DNA from: Sipunculus nudus
Taxonomy: Eukaryota > Annelida > Sipuncula > Golfingiida > Sipunculidae
Length of the DNA stretch: 64,000 nucleotides
Reading direction: 5' to 3'
NCBI GenBank assembly: GCA_026874595.1
Contig: CM049315.1
Span: forward strand, 64,789,389 to 64,853,388
Shown here: positions 12,004 to 23,550 of the stretch, piece after piece
How the letters are laid out: each line of letters starts with the position of its first letter
How positions within the stretch are numbered: the stretch's first letter is position 1
Made by a program: the position numbers and the translations under genes
Notes under the pieces: generated by a model
Told to the model about the DNA's origin: nothing
Seen by the model: the letters and a program-made list of their open reading frames with translations, nothing else
Database searches by the model: none

Positions 12004-12203
12004 TGTGACAAAAAAATGTTATTATGTTATTATATTAAATTATACATGTCTCCAGGTTTAAGGCAATGTCATTCAGGTCAAGGTAAATAACCACCACAAA
12101 CGTCATTCTAAAGCAGTTTTTGCAACCCATGACAGGTACCTACTTTTTTTACATAAAACAGGATTAAATTTGAGTGATAAAATTTCACACATACTTGCAT
12201 TAC

Positions 12204-12208
<5 letters not shown>

Positions 12209-12257
<49 letters not shown>
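12209..12257. repeat. (TA)n microsatellite
   Basis: About 24 AT dinucleotides, within the material that replaces pol in G1. Confidence 0.95.
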
Positions 12258-12259
<2 letters not shown>

Positions 12260-12589
12260 GTGCAAGAAATATTCAATTCCAGAGACCTTAATTCAATTCC
12301 TTAATTAAATAGTTTCATTATTGATACAACAGTTCTTACGTTGTCAGAGAGGTGAACAGTTTACATAGGCATTTAAAAGTGGGATAACTTTTTTTCATTG
12401 TTTTAGATTTGTGGAAAGCATATCACATACATTACTTAAAGGTGCCCATTTACTTACCTTTGGAAAAAGAATTTATGTGATTTATGTCTTCCTCTGTGTA
12501 TAAATTAATTATCTAATGGTAATTCTGGTTATGAAAAGTTCTCATTAGGCCTCCGTGAAGAATATATTTAATTTGCTTCTCAACAACAT

Positions 12590-12900
12590 GTTGATCAACA
12601 ACAACAATGTTGACAAACCGGAAAAACCTGTAACCAAAGGAGGTATGTCGCCTATATGCCGAGGTCTAAAGGTAACTTGTTGCAAAACGTCATTTGCAAA
12701 GCTCTGGCTTATCTGACTTGCTGCCAGACGCCCTTGTTCAAATTGTTTTGAATATTTTGTCGGGCTCCAACATATTATTAACGCGTTGATAAAAACAAGA
12801 CAAGCAGCCTGTGTGAGGTGATATCCATGTTTTCTGGCCTATATTAATAAAAGCTCGGAGGGGTAACCTTTAGTTATAAAGGACGTATGGATAATATCCC
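12590..12900. repeat. Dispersed repeat C, copy 1
   Basis: This shares extended similarity with 49960-50425, including AATGTTGACAAA, AACGTCATTTGCAAA, CACATATTAT-like and CAAGCAGCCTGTGTG blocks, and ending with TTTTCTGGC and TAACCTTTAGTT. It is non-coding. This copy lacks the 168-bp tRNA-like insertion carried by the other. Confidence 0.65.
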
Positions 12901-13199
12901 TTATACTAATACTAGCTTGAACATAAGCAGAAAAGTATAAAATTCAAAAAACTTAGTCGAACATCTTAGTTAAAGGGTGTCATTATTGACATCGACAGAG
13001 AAGGCTTGCCTTAGACCATTTACAATGGCTCCTGTATGCCTTCAAGCAACCGCATTGAAACAGCAAATAATAGGATTTGATGGCATCAGGCAAGAAAGTC
13101 AAAAAGGGAGAGCGCTCTTATCGCCTTGCTCTACCTTGACCCATACCCAAACCGAGGCATCAGTATATGCTGGAGCAGTGCTTGCTAAGTAGGTGATAT

Positions 13200-14650
13200 C
13201 ATGTCAAGCGTATGAATTCCTTGAGAGAACAACTCTTGACGAGCTTCATTGACATGGGAGACATTTGTGGTCTAAGAGTAAATCATGAGAGTGAATTTAT
13301 CGAAGAACCGTATTGGACACTATCCAATGTCATCTCCTCTGGATAGGTCAGAAGAGTTAATAACCTCCCAGTAAAATTGGGGAATTCCTTCCACATTGCC
13401 CAAGGAGTCCATTTGCCACTCCCTGGGAAGGAAGATGTGGTGTCGCAACCTGTGTAGGAATAAAACAATGGCAGTGGATAAAACATATCTGGCCCTAGAG
13501 AATGAATAAATGAATGTGCTGGTGTATATCGGTAAGATTTTTCAGTGCTAAATTTTATCCACTGTTCCTGAAGCCCCAGATCTTCAAATATGCTTATACC
13601 AAAACAATTACGTCATAATCTGCACTTTGAAACAATACCTTTTAAATGCGCTTGTTAGGAAGAATCAGCAAGGTGAAGTAATATTCTTCCGTCAGCTATC
13701 TCGTGGTTACAGGATGAGATATTCTGGATATAATTTCTGGGTGTTCCATGCATTTCATTGACAATCACAAGAATATCTTTCCTGGAGTAGAGGACTACAG
13801 AGAACATACTTGCTGGTTAGCCAACACCTGCATTACTCAGAAAACAACAGATAAAAACTATGTCATGACGGTTTTGTAGAAATAGTTTCCAGCTGGTAGT
13901 TGTTTCCTTGACTCCAGTGTGCGTTATGACGACGTCAGGTCCTCGCTCTTCTTAAACTTTCAGACAATCTTCTGAGTAGGTATTCCACATTATATCCAAC
14001 TGCTGAATGCCACCCTGAATGGTAGAAGGTATGAAAGGCATAAAATGGTTTGCCAAAGTCAGCATCTTCCTTTGATTGCATTGACAGAAATTTGAGTTAT
14101 CCAAGAGGCAGAAGTTTCCGCATAGAAACTTTGCTGATTCTCTTTGACTCAAGTGGTTTTGCAAATGTAGGGACATTGTTCCTTTTCAATCGTAACAGCT
14201 ATAGTGCCATTGGTAAGACGGTCCCTTACATAAGTACTACGGCCCTGACCTTTATTGATTGAGATTTGATTCTTCAAAATTTGTGTTTTGTCACAAATGA
14301 TTTGATTCCTTAAAACATGTGTCAAGCTCTCCCATGCAAACAGGACTCTGCAACACAATATTCATGAAAATGAGCAAGGCCTCCAGAACATGCGATTTAA
14401 AAAAATCCCGACTAAAAGTGGCCTTCAAAAGGTTTCTGGTCTAGCAAAATCTATTTGAGGTGGAATATGGCTGCTTGGATGCTCATACGGGCATCTCATC
14501 TCCCACAAAATTCTACTTTTTAAATCGGTCTCGATTGCTTCTCCTTCAGTTCTCAGCATATCATGTTTGAATGCCATAACCTTCAGTTCATTCAATGGAT
14601 GTACAACAATTGACCCTACAATATATGGAGCGAACTTTGCCAAGACAAGT
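13200..14650 (-). pseudogene. Decayed pseudogene of a TE-linked 'TGCDT' protein family
   Basis: On the minus strand several short frames line up in order. A segment at 14643-14425 has MAKFAPYIVGSIVVHPLNEL. A segment at 14176-13952 ends IQQLDIMWNTYSEDCLKV, followed by an EERGPDVV-like stretch. A segment at 13486-13283 has FYSYTGCDTTSSFPGSGKW followed by WAMWKEFPNF. The 'D-x-x-W-D-T-Y...S-L-K' and 'YTGCDTTSSF.G.GK' patterns are ones I know from large families of uncharacterised, mobile-element-associated proteins in cnidarians and molluscs. Frames are broken by stops and shifts throughout. Whether it entered before or after pol was lost from G1 is unclear. Family recognition is from memory and no biochemical role is claimed. 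Confidence 0.5.
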
Positions 14651-15790
14651 GAATTCAGAGCATTATAGAACTGGCCTCACATTTGGAAGCAGAACCAGCT
14701 CAATCAACAGACCTAGCAGTGTTTTGCAGAGAAACATAACACTTACTTTAATAGAAAGCATTCATAGCATGTAAATCCGATGCATGGGCTAGTTTTGCAA
14801 GGAGTCCCATTGTTTCTCGTTTTTTTTTAAGCCCAAATTTTGAAATTCCGTTCTACAGCATCAGATGAAGCTTTATGGAGAGCCTCTTCCTCAGCCCTTT
14901 AATTACATATCTTGCACGACAGCATGACTACAGGTAGCGTTTAATTTTGATTTAATCTTTTTGGTACTTTTTATTACTCTGTTGCTTCACACATTCTCTT
15001 TAGTTTCAGTTCCGCTCTCGTCGCCATGGCATTATTGTAAACAGTTCTGCATCTTTTTAAATAAACAGCTTTCTTTGTAAACATAGTTGTGGCATCTAAC
15101 ACCTTCATTCCCTCTGGCAGACATTTAATTTTCAAGGTCTCTGGAAATCAGACTGTCCTCTTTTTCTGTCATCACAAAATTTAAATCTTGATTATCTGTG
15201 TAAAGGTACATAAAACACGCGACAGTAATAACCATTTGCTAGTCATACACACCAAAACACCTCAGAAACAAAAAAAAACATGTATATATAGTCTAGTAAG
15301 GTGAATTGTGCAGATAACATCACCCTAAAATGATACACTACATTTGTTTCGAAGTACGAGCTGTTTTAAATGCCTCCAGCTTCCGCTATGATACACCAAA
15401 ACAAACATTCCCCATCTGAGATTATCATCCAGCAGTATCAAATGAAATGGGTTTCCATGGTTAAGGCAGTCATGTAGAAAAAAAAGTAACCGCAAGTTTA
15501 CCCCTTATCAAGATCAGTACCTCTTGAATATCATTACCCTAAATGGTTTGGCCACTGGAATACTCGATTTACATTAACTATGTTGTATGTAGAATCCCCT
15601 AAGGCTGTGATCGTCATTCGAAACAAATGTCCTAACTTTGTTAATAACGTCAGGAACCTGAAACTTTAGCCCTGTCAAGCTAACTGATAGCGGCATACGT
15701 TATGCAGAAATGTGCTTTTAAATGTAGTTGGTGGCCATCTGAAATTTGTTCTTTTTAATTAAATATAACTAATAATGGAAGGGAGAGGGT

Positions 15791-16149
15791 CAGGGGCGGA
15801 TCCAGGATACAGGAAAAGGAAGGGTCCAACCCAGGAGATCCAAAGACAAAACCTTGAAAAGGTCCTTTGGGCTGGAAAATGGGAAGGGGGTCCCAGGGGG
15901 CAAAATTGGTCTGAAACCCTTACAAAAGGTTACAGTGGCTAAAAAAATGGGAGTCCAGACCTCCTGGACCAACCGGATCCGCTTCTGAAGGTCTAATCAT
16001 GAAGACCTAAACAAGTTCTTCTGGTTCTGAAACGAGGGTGTCCAGATTGTAAAAGTTTGAAACCCTGAAAAAAGGATGTTGAGCCTCAAAGGGTGGGAGA
16101 CAGGGGGGGGGGGGGTTCTGGACTCCCTGGACCCCCGGATCCGCCACTA
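15791..16149. mobile_element. hAT-like MITE
   Basis: The left end CAGGGGCGGATCCAGGA pairs with the right end CCCGGATCCGCCACTA, the classic hAT-type CAGGGGCGGATCC terminus. A second internal GGATCCGCTTCTGAA at about 15975 suggests either two joined copies or an internal duplication. No clear 8-bp target duplication remains. An 11-base G run lies near 16107. Confidence 0.65.
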
Positions 16150-16590
16150 GTAATTGTACTATTAGTATATTGTAGATTTTTATCCCAGATAAATGTGTTT
16201 CTGTCTCATTTCTTAAATGCATGACAACACCTTGTTCAGAATAAAATTGAGTGTATTTTGAAGATAATTAACCTTGACCCAGAATAGCTGAACTTGATAC
16301 AATACACCTGCAACACCTTCCCCATTGAACTCAGGATGATGAAATAGCCGTATTTCGATACCAAGATCAATTATTCAAATCATATAATGGAGAAATATGG
16401 TATTTTCTCTATACTGATAGCAGCCATTTTGGATTTAAACAAAATGCCCGCCAGAAGGGTCGGCGGAAGTGCTTCCATCAATTTTTTTTTATTCCTTATG
16501 ATCTATATGAACACTGGGCAAAGAGCCGAAATTTTATCCAGAAGTGCACTTTTCTAGCACTAAGGGCTCTCACTTCTGGCTCCCACTACT

Positions 16591-16949
16591 TGGTTTATCT
16601 CCCGGAGTACCGTTATTGAGAGAAATGCACACCATGGACTTTGTTTAAAGACTTTTCAGTATTCGGACTGCTCGGCTCCTAACAGCAACCCCGGAACCAC
16701 TTAATTTCAATGGGGCCATACAGATTATGAATTGAAGATAAATATATTTCGTTTTGTATTGTAATGCACGCCCCGTTTGACCGTTTTAATAATGTTATAA
16801 TTTACAGACTTTGTTTTGAACTTTGTATATATTGTATATAATGTTTATTTGGATATATTATATATATCTGTACCGTACCACGAGTCTTTCTTTGTAAATT
16901 TATGTTTGTTGTGTGAAGAACCCGGAAGGAAATTCAATTTGTACCAACA
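16591..16949 (+). repeat. 3' LTR of G1, 5'-shortened
   Basis: This repeats the last 360 bases or so of the 5' LTR and ends ACCAACA, followed by the TTGT duplication. The first half of the LTR is missing. Confidence 0.85.
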
Positions 16950-17085
16950 TTGTGTACCATACAGCTAACGATTCAATGTGTACCATACAGCTTACGATTC
17001 AATGTGTACCATACAGCTTACGATTCAATGTGTACATTACAGTTAACGGTTCAATGTGTACCATGCAGCTTACGATTCAGGCTAT
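16950..17085. repeat. 26-bp satellite, right part
   Basis: About five units of the 26-bp repeat, continuing the array interrupted at 9309. The open frame at 16950-17201 is a translation of this repeat and of the (TA)n tract that follows. Confidence 0.85.
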
Positions 17086-17132
17086 TAAGTAGGTATTGTG
17101 TACTAGCGTTCTCTGACCAGTTCCATACCTTC

Positions 17133-17134
<2 letters not shown>

Positions 17135-17192
<58 letters not shown>

Positions 17193-17688
17193 ACGGTTTA
17201 ATTTCATAGATCTTCACAATTCATATAACTTTGAGGTAGCTCGAACTGTTTTATTGTATTATACTAAGTTACTCTGTGCTGCCACCTATCGTGCGTTCTA
17301 TAACAGGTCACTAATTACCTGCCCGGAAGTGGTCATTCCTGATTAGCTCTTGGCTAGGTGCACATGTAACACTTCGAGCTGTGCACACACGTTTGTACAG
17401 AACAGTTATGGTTAACAGGATTCCTAGCACAGGGTAAGTTATAAGTTTAGCACATGTTATTTTATTATTATTATATCATATGGCTACAGTAAATAGGTAT
17501 TCACACTTAACAGTCAGATATCAGTAATGAACAAGTCATTCCGTTCTCTCCAGTGTTCCATTGTTGTTCCTACAGGTATATATTACGACCTTCAAAGAGA
17601 ACCACCATCCACAACTAAATAAACGACTATTCCTCCCAGTACTGAGTCGTTATTGTTGAGCTGCTCTCTGGTATGAGAGGGAGACGGT

Positions 17689-17728
<40 letters not shown>
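17135..17728. repeat. (TA)n tract split by a solo LTR
   Basis: Alternating TA at 17135-17188 and 17693-17728. The two halves were probably one tract before the insertion at 17189-17692. Confidence 0.9.
17189..17692. mobile_element. Putative solo LTR
   Basis: A 504-base unit begins TGTTACGG and ends GACGGTAACA, with the TG...CA form and 8-bp complementary tips (TGTTACGG/CGGTAACA has one mismatch). It lies inside a (TA)n tract, so the target duplication is TATA-like and cannot be sized. AACTAAATAAACGAC near the 3' end contains an AATAAA-type signal, as expected for an LTR R region. No internal genes or primer site adjoin it. The tips resemble those of the A and B LTRs (TGTTACAGG...CCGTAACA). 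Confidence 0.55.
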
Positions 17729-17732
<4 letters not shown>

Positions 17733-17745
17733 GGGCAATTCATTC

Positions 17746-18894
17746 TGCGAGTCAACTATCAAGAGTTAGTGTTAGGTCCACTATATCAAGAGTTAGTGTA
17801 CGTCAACTATATCAAGAGTCAGTGTATGTCAACTATGTAAGGAGTCGGTGTATGTCAACTATGTCAGTAGTCGGTGTGGGTCAACTATGTCAGGAGTCAG
17901 TGTAGGTGAGCGTTGTCAGGAGTCAGTGTAGGTGAGCGATGTCAGGAGTCAGTGAAGGTGAGCGATGTCAGGAGGCAGTGTAGGTGAGCGATGTCAGGAG
18001 GCAGTGTAGGTGAGCGATGTCAGGAGGCAGTGTAGGTGAGCGATGTCAGGAGGCAGTGTAGGTGAGCGCTGACAGGAGGCAGTGTAGGTGAGCGCTGTCA
18101 GGAGGAAGTGTAGGTGAGCGATGTCAGGAGGCAGTGTAGGTGAGCGATGTCAGGAGGCAGTGTAGGTGAGCGATTTCAGGAGGCAGTGTAGGTGAGCGAT
18201 TTCAGGAGGCAGTGTAGGTGAGCGCTGACAGGAGGCAGTGTAGGTGAGCGCTGACAGGAGGCAGTGTAGGTGAGCGCTGACAGGAGGCAGTGTAGGTGAG
18301 CGCTGACAGGAGGCAGTGTAGGTGAGCGCTGACAGGAGGCAGTGTAGGTGAGCGCTGACAGGAGGCAGTGTAGGTGAGCGCTGTCAGGAGGCAGTGTAGG
18401 TGAGCGCTGACAGGAGGCAGTGTAGGTGAGCGATGTCAGGAGGCAGTGTAGGTGAGCGCTGACAGGAGGCAGTGTAGGTGAGCGCTGACAGGAGGCAGTG
18501 TAGGTGAGCGCTGACAGGAGGCAGTGTAGGTGAGCGCTGACAGGAGGCAGTGTAGGTGAGCGCTGACAGGAGGCAGTGTAGGTGAGCGCTGACAGGAGGC
18601 AGTGTAAGTGAGCGCTGACAGGAGGCAGTGTAGGTGAGCGCTGACAGGAGGCAGTGTAGGTGAGCGCTGACAGGAGGCAGTGTAGGTGAGCGCTGACAGG
18701 AGGCAGTGTAGGTGAGCGCTGACAGGAGGCAGTGTAGGTGAGCGATGTCAGGAGGCAGTGTAGGTGAGCGATGTCAGGAGGCAGTGTAGGTGAGCGATGT
18801 CAGGAGGCAGTGTAGGTGAGCGATGTCAGGAGGCAGTGTAGGTGAGCGCTGACAGGAGGCAGTGTAGGTGAGCGCTGACAGGAGGCAGGGTACG
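17746..18894. repeat. 26-bp minisatellite, about 44 copies
   Basis: The core unit is AGGTGAGCGCTGACAGGAGG plus CAGTGT. The left end starts with divergent units (GTCAACTATATCAAGAGTTA plus GTGTAC) that change stepwise into the homogeneous core. The core units fall mainly into two variants, GCTGACAGG and GATGTCAGG, that occur in blocks. The right end stops at GTACGTCGAATGTATCAAG, which resembles the divergent left units. Confidence 0.95.
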
Positions 18895-19318
18895 TCGAAT
18901 GTATCAAGATACAGAGTAGCTTTAACTTATACATATATTAAACTGACCCAAATTTATTCAGCTGACTCACTGAATCTTTTAAGTTGTTCCAATAATTTGG
19001 ATATAACTCAAGGTTCAAGATTTAGTTGATATAGAATTACATATTATTAAAATATCACGTTAGTATTTGGTGATATATTTTGTGTTGTTCAGTATTCCAG
19101 ATAAGCTAAGCTGTTGGACTGAATTTCATATACTAGTTTCATCAAATAAATTACATTTCATTACATTCCACAGGTAAATCCCAATCATATGCCATTTGTA
19201 AACACAACAGATATATGCAAGTAAATGCATCTGAGCACATAAACATAAATAATACATACTATTAGTATAGGGGAATATTATAAACATTTTGAAGTAGATA
19301 GTGTAGCATTGAAAAAAT

Positions 19319-22214
19319 CAAGGGACCCATGGGTCACGGCGCTAAGCTGTTATATATGATCACAAAATATGATTTACGAAGAGGGGGTAGACAAATGTTA
19401 GTTTTGTGTGGTAATGTAAGCTGTATTGTGAGATGATGGTGTTTTACTCAAGTTATGTAAAATCTGGATTAAATCCTCGGATAAAGGGAAGAGGATTTAT
19501 GTCATTTATATTATTTACATCTTAAAATGGAGTGCTATTGTCACACATTTTTGACTTGGCCTGATGGTGCAAGTATACACCAATTTGTCAGTTTTATCAT
19601 GTGAATTTTATCTCATGAGTAAATGTTCAGTTTCAGTCAAACAAAATTGTTGAGAATCCAGGATATACTAATTTCACAAATTTAAATAATGATAATAAGT
19701 ATCTGGTTTTATGACTTTTACTTATATTAAAAAAAAACTATTATATTCACTCTTGAATACTTTCACATCAATCTACACACTGACCATAGCAAAAGTCTTA
19801 TGACAATTATTGACATTATAGACGTCATAAAGAGAACTTGTCTTGGATCTGATTTTTTTATATCATATTTGAATATTTTTAATTTTTTAATACATGTATC
19901 AGAAAAAAAAACAGAAAAGTAATCTCAGCTATGAAACTATTACATGTGTAAAAAATAACCCAATAAATTATACAAGGAGCAAACTGGAAATGGGCATGTT
20001 AATCTTTTAACTGAAAAAAAAGGAATCACTTAAATAAATTTCTTTATTTACATAGTATCACGTGACAGCTGATACAAGAAAATATTTTAAATTTTTTACC
20101 TTTTTTATAATTTTTGCAATAAATATAAATTAACAAACTGAAACTATACAATCCCTAATAGTAAAGAACAATTTTATTTAATTAATTTTTATTATCAAAA
20201 TTGAAATGAAAAATACACAAAGGTGACTACATGGTGTCATTTGGATTATATATCTTGGGCCATCCATGCAAGATCCACACAACATCAGCAGTGGCTGATC
20301 CAGAGGCGAAGCTTTTGGGGCTAAAGCCCCCCCCCCCCCCCCCCCCCCCCCCCACCCGCACCCGAAACCATTGTTATTATTTTTTATCAGTAAAGAGAAA
20401 TATATATTTCTACGTGTTGTTTTCTTATATCATTTACATAATTATCATTCCTTTTGGGCCTGGACAGCTGAGCGGTAAATCGCCCGGCCTTCTCCGCTTG
20501 TGACCCAGGGGAATACACGCTTGCTTGATTTAACTGAGGGATATTGTGTTTTACACAATAAACAGTGTATTTACATGCATGGTCTTACATATCCAGTTCA
20601 AAGTAAACACTAAAATCGTATTGCCTTGTCATACATACAATGTGAGCGATCTAGGATTGTGGCTGTTTATGTAGGCCTTTCCGTTCTTAGTTTGTAGGGG
20701 AACACATTGTTGAACGTATTTGTCCTCGCCGATGGTGAACAGATAAACTATTCAAAAAGTGACAGGAAAATTTGATGCTAGAATACAGAGAGCATCGGTT
20801 TATGACTATTTACTATCGATCAAACATGTATTTACCAACGTTGCATAAATATACTAGTATAAGGAAATAAGCATTTTATAATACGTCCAAAGTATATGCT
20901 AGAGATTAAATTTCCGATAAGCTGAAATGCTGCAAAATGTAAAGTAACCGCACAAGGGAGGGAGTAAATTAAGCTACTGGTTAATCAAAATAAACACGAG
21001 TGAATAAAATCAATTTGCCATTCATCAGAGCAATTTGAGTATAACATCGATTATAACGGGGTACCGGTATGGGTGATTTTCAGTTACCGCCTAGATTCAA
21101 TGAAATAGGAAAATGAATAAAATGCATATTTCCTAAATAAATATACCTGATAATCATAATATGAATTTTATGACTTTGAGTCTGCATTAACGTTTCGACT
21201 CAACCTTGCCCCATGTTTTTATTTTTATTCCAGCCCCCCCCCCCCCCCCCCCACCGCTGAAAAATCCTGGATCCGCCCCTGAATCAGTAAGTGCAAGGTA
21301 ATTCCCTGTTACCCATTAACTATCAAATTCCTTTACCATTAATTGTTCTTTAAGTTTTTATTATAAACCAATAAAAACTACTAGAGGAGGGGGGTTGTAC
21401 ACCTGTAGATAGCTGTGACCAGCCAAGAGCTGGCTGGCTGCTTCGCTTGAAGCGTGTATAATAAGCCTGAAAGGTGGGCAAGGGTGACATACAGGTGACT
21501 GAGAGGGGTTTCAGTATAGCCAAGGTGTATGTATGTCATGGTTCCATAAAAACTTTAATAAAAGCTACAGTTTTAAGTCAATTCCTGTCAAATTTCAGAT
21601 AGCTGAAAACCTTGTATGCCTTATATGAAAATTAAATCAACATTGCTTACAGGAAAAAAGTCCCTTGGCAAAAGTTGGGCAAAATTTAAGGTACTGATTT
21701 TATATTTATGCTAATATCTTAACTTAAAAAAATTGCAAATCAGATCTAATTATTGGTATACAATTGAATATAGCTTCAACATTTCTCATATTAAGTGCAT
21801 GAGTAAGTATCTTTCCTGATTTTTTTCAAAGTGCATTATGCTCGGGCCTATAACTTCAAGATATAACAATACTGACCTAATTTCTGGTATGTACATAGGA
21901 AACATATAGAGGAATATTCTTATTAAATATGATCAAAAATGGTTTTGATATTAGGCAATCTTGAAGTGTGATAAAGGGTTTTTAAATAGAAAATTGAGGT
22001 TTTTTCTTAATATCTCGTAGGAACGATGCCGTTGTGACCCAATTTGCGGTATGATAGGAGATTTTGGGGACATTTAACTGTATGCCTAATTTGGGATTCA
22101 AAACGAGCCAGTTTAACGGACGGAAAGACGGAAAGATGGACGGCACGACGGACGGACAGCCGACAAGCAAAAGACCATCACTATAGCTCAGTTGACGTGT
22201 AGTCATTTGAGCTA
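19319..22214 (-). repeat. TAGCTCAG-family repeat, full copy 2, with hAT insertion
   Basis: The left end is CAAGGGACCCATGGGTCACG, containing the 12-bp palindrome GACCCATGGGTC. The right end is the hairpin TAGCTCAGTTGAC/GTCATTTGAGCTA. With the 993-bp hAT element (20289-21281) removed, the copy is about 1.9 kb, the same as the copy at 45441-47394, which lies in the opposite orientation. There is no coding frame. Confidence 0.75.
20289..21281. mobile_element. hAT-like non-autonomous element inside TAGCTCAG copy 2
   Basis: The ends are CAGTGGCTGATCCAG and CTGGATCCGCCCCTG. C runs of 22 and about 17 bases lie just inside them, at 20331 and 21236. The related repeat at 58480-59545 lacks this block and reads straight through (AACATCGGTAATTGCAAGG), so it shows the empty site. 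ATCAG is present on both sides here as a decayed target duplication. Near 20455 a tRNA-like A-box string (CAGCTGAGCGG) suggests an older SINE scrap inside. Confidence 0.75.
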
Positions 22215-22829
22215 AAAATAGAAAAACATCAATTTATTTGTAAAAAATTCTGCACTTTTAGGGTTTGGCTTTTGCCCGGTGGGTGGTTTGGGTGGGCTTT
22301 TGTCCGAGTGGGCTTTTGTCTGTCACCCAAAAATGGTATATTGGTAAGTGTTAATACTAGACACTCCGTCAATACCAGTAAAAAAAAAATGGAAAAGTCA
22401 TGCCATCAGCAAACCATGGCAATGCAACTCACAAAAGACGTTCATACATTATGAATATATGAAAAACTTTTGTTTTCCTTATGTTTATTTGCGAGTTGAA
22501 TGCGCGTTAATGTTTAGCGAATCTGTGAGCTTATGCGATGGTGAGGCGTCGTCCGTCGTCTGTATACTGTCTCAAAAACGGTAGGAGCTGGCATCAACAA
22601 ATTTTATGAAAAAAAAAAAACAGTCATCTAAAATGCTTGATCGAATTAAGCTTTTTTTTCGCTATCTGCATTGGCTTGGATTTTATTGGGAAAAGGATAA
22701 AAAAAATTTAAAATCTTTGTTAAAAATTTTTGTTAGAAAATCTTATGAATATGTCAGCACGAAAAAAAGTATTGCAGGCAAAGTATATCAGTATGTGTAA
22801 ACAGATTTGGCAACATGCCTGAATCTGAT
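22215..22829. other. Unassigned sequence
   Basis: AT-rich sequence with poly-A runs. A degenerate GGGTTTGGCTTTTGCCCGG-type direct repeat lies at 22260-22320. I see no gene. Confidence 0.3.
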
Positions 22830-23550
22830 TTTAGTTTTGGCAGACTGTCAACTGTATTAGATTAGTCAACAGGTCAAGAGTTCAGTCAGCGCAGCCAGGT
22901 ACAGGTCAAGAGTTCAGTCAGTTCAGTAGCTGCACCTGCACATTATTTTCGGTTCACTTGAGGGCAAATGTCTTCCTCTGTCGAGCTTGGTGATCCGAGT
23001 GCACCTGACTGAGAATTTTGATGTATCAGCCTAAGATTTTGGCCTGCTCATGCATTTTTAATGGCTTTGCACAGTTATGCCCTTGCTAATTTCCCAGGAG
23101 TGATTTGACATGTCAGCCTAAAATTGTGCATATCCATACATCTCAAATAGTTTTGTTTAATACAAGATTTGTGGCCCCACTACAATAGTTTTTTTAGGTT
23201 TCATGCTTCTGTGCATATAGGTCAAGAGTGGTTTGAAGTATCTGCCTGAAATTGTGCATGTACATACATCCTCGATGGCTTACTGATACATTACTCATGT
23301 CTAAAATCATAAAGACTGGTGGCGCAATCTAAAATCATTCTTTGTGTTGTGTGCATCCATGCCAGTTTTTTTCAGGAATTTCAGGAGTTTGTGTATGGTG
23401 CATGTGCTCAGGTTCAAAATATTTAGTACTTGCATTGTACATTTACATATCACACATACTTTTAAAATAATTGTTAAGAATGTTATCATGTAAACATTAT
23501 ACCTGATGTATATCCCATTGCAAAGGTTCGCATTTTCAACTGTGGGGTGG
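22830..23550 (+). repeat. Dispersed repeat D, copy 1
   Basis: This is the reverse complement of parts of 59965-60560. Shared blocks include TTTGGCAGACTG, CAGGTCAAGAGTTCAGTCAG, CAGCCAGGTACAGGTCAA, then TTTAGTACTTGCAT, ACATTATACCTGATGTAT and the boundary GGTTCGCAT. The CAGGTCAAGAGTTCAGTCAG segment is itself doubled here and tripled in the other copy. It is non-coding. Confidence 0.7.

Larger units (their letters stand above)
9310..16949 (+). mobile_element. Degenerate Ty3/gypsy LTR element (G1)
   Basis: The element is bounded by related LTRs (9310-10019 and a 5'-shortened copy, 16591-16949) and flanked by the 4-bp duplication TTGT (9306-9309 and 16950-16953). A tRNA-Pro type primer site follows the 5' LTR. 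Gag and protease remnants follow in order up to about 12003. No integrase, reverse transcriptase or RNase H is left. About 4.5 kb between 12003 and 16590 holds unrelated material: a (TA)n tract, a dispersed repeat, a minus-strand pseudogene and a hAT MITE. The gag/protease style and primer site resemble gypsy copies A and B, so G1 probably belongs to the same clade, though with pol missing this cannot be proven. Confidence 0.8.

Noticed and set aside
17746-18894. CRISPR-like array
   Set aside because: Units are contiguous with no unique spacers, so this is a minisatellite. The setting is a eukaryotic genome.
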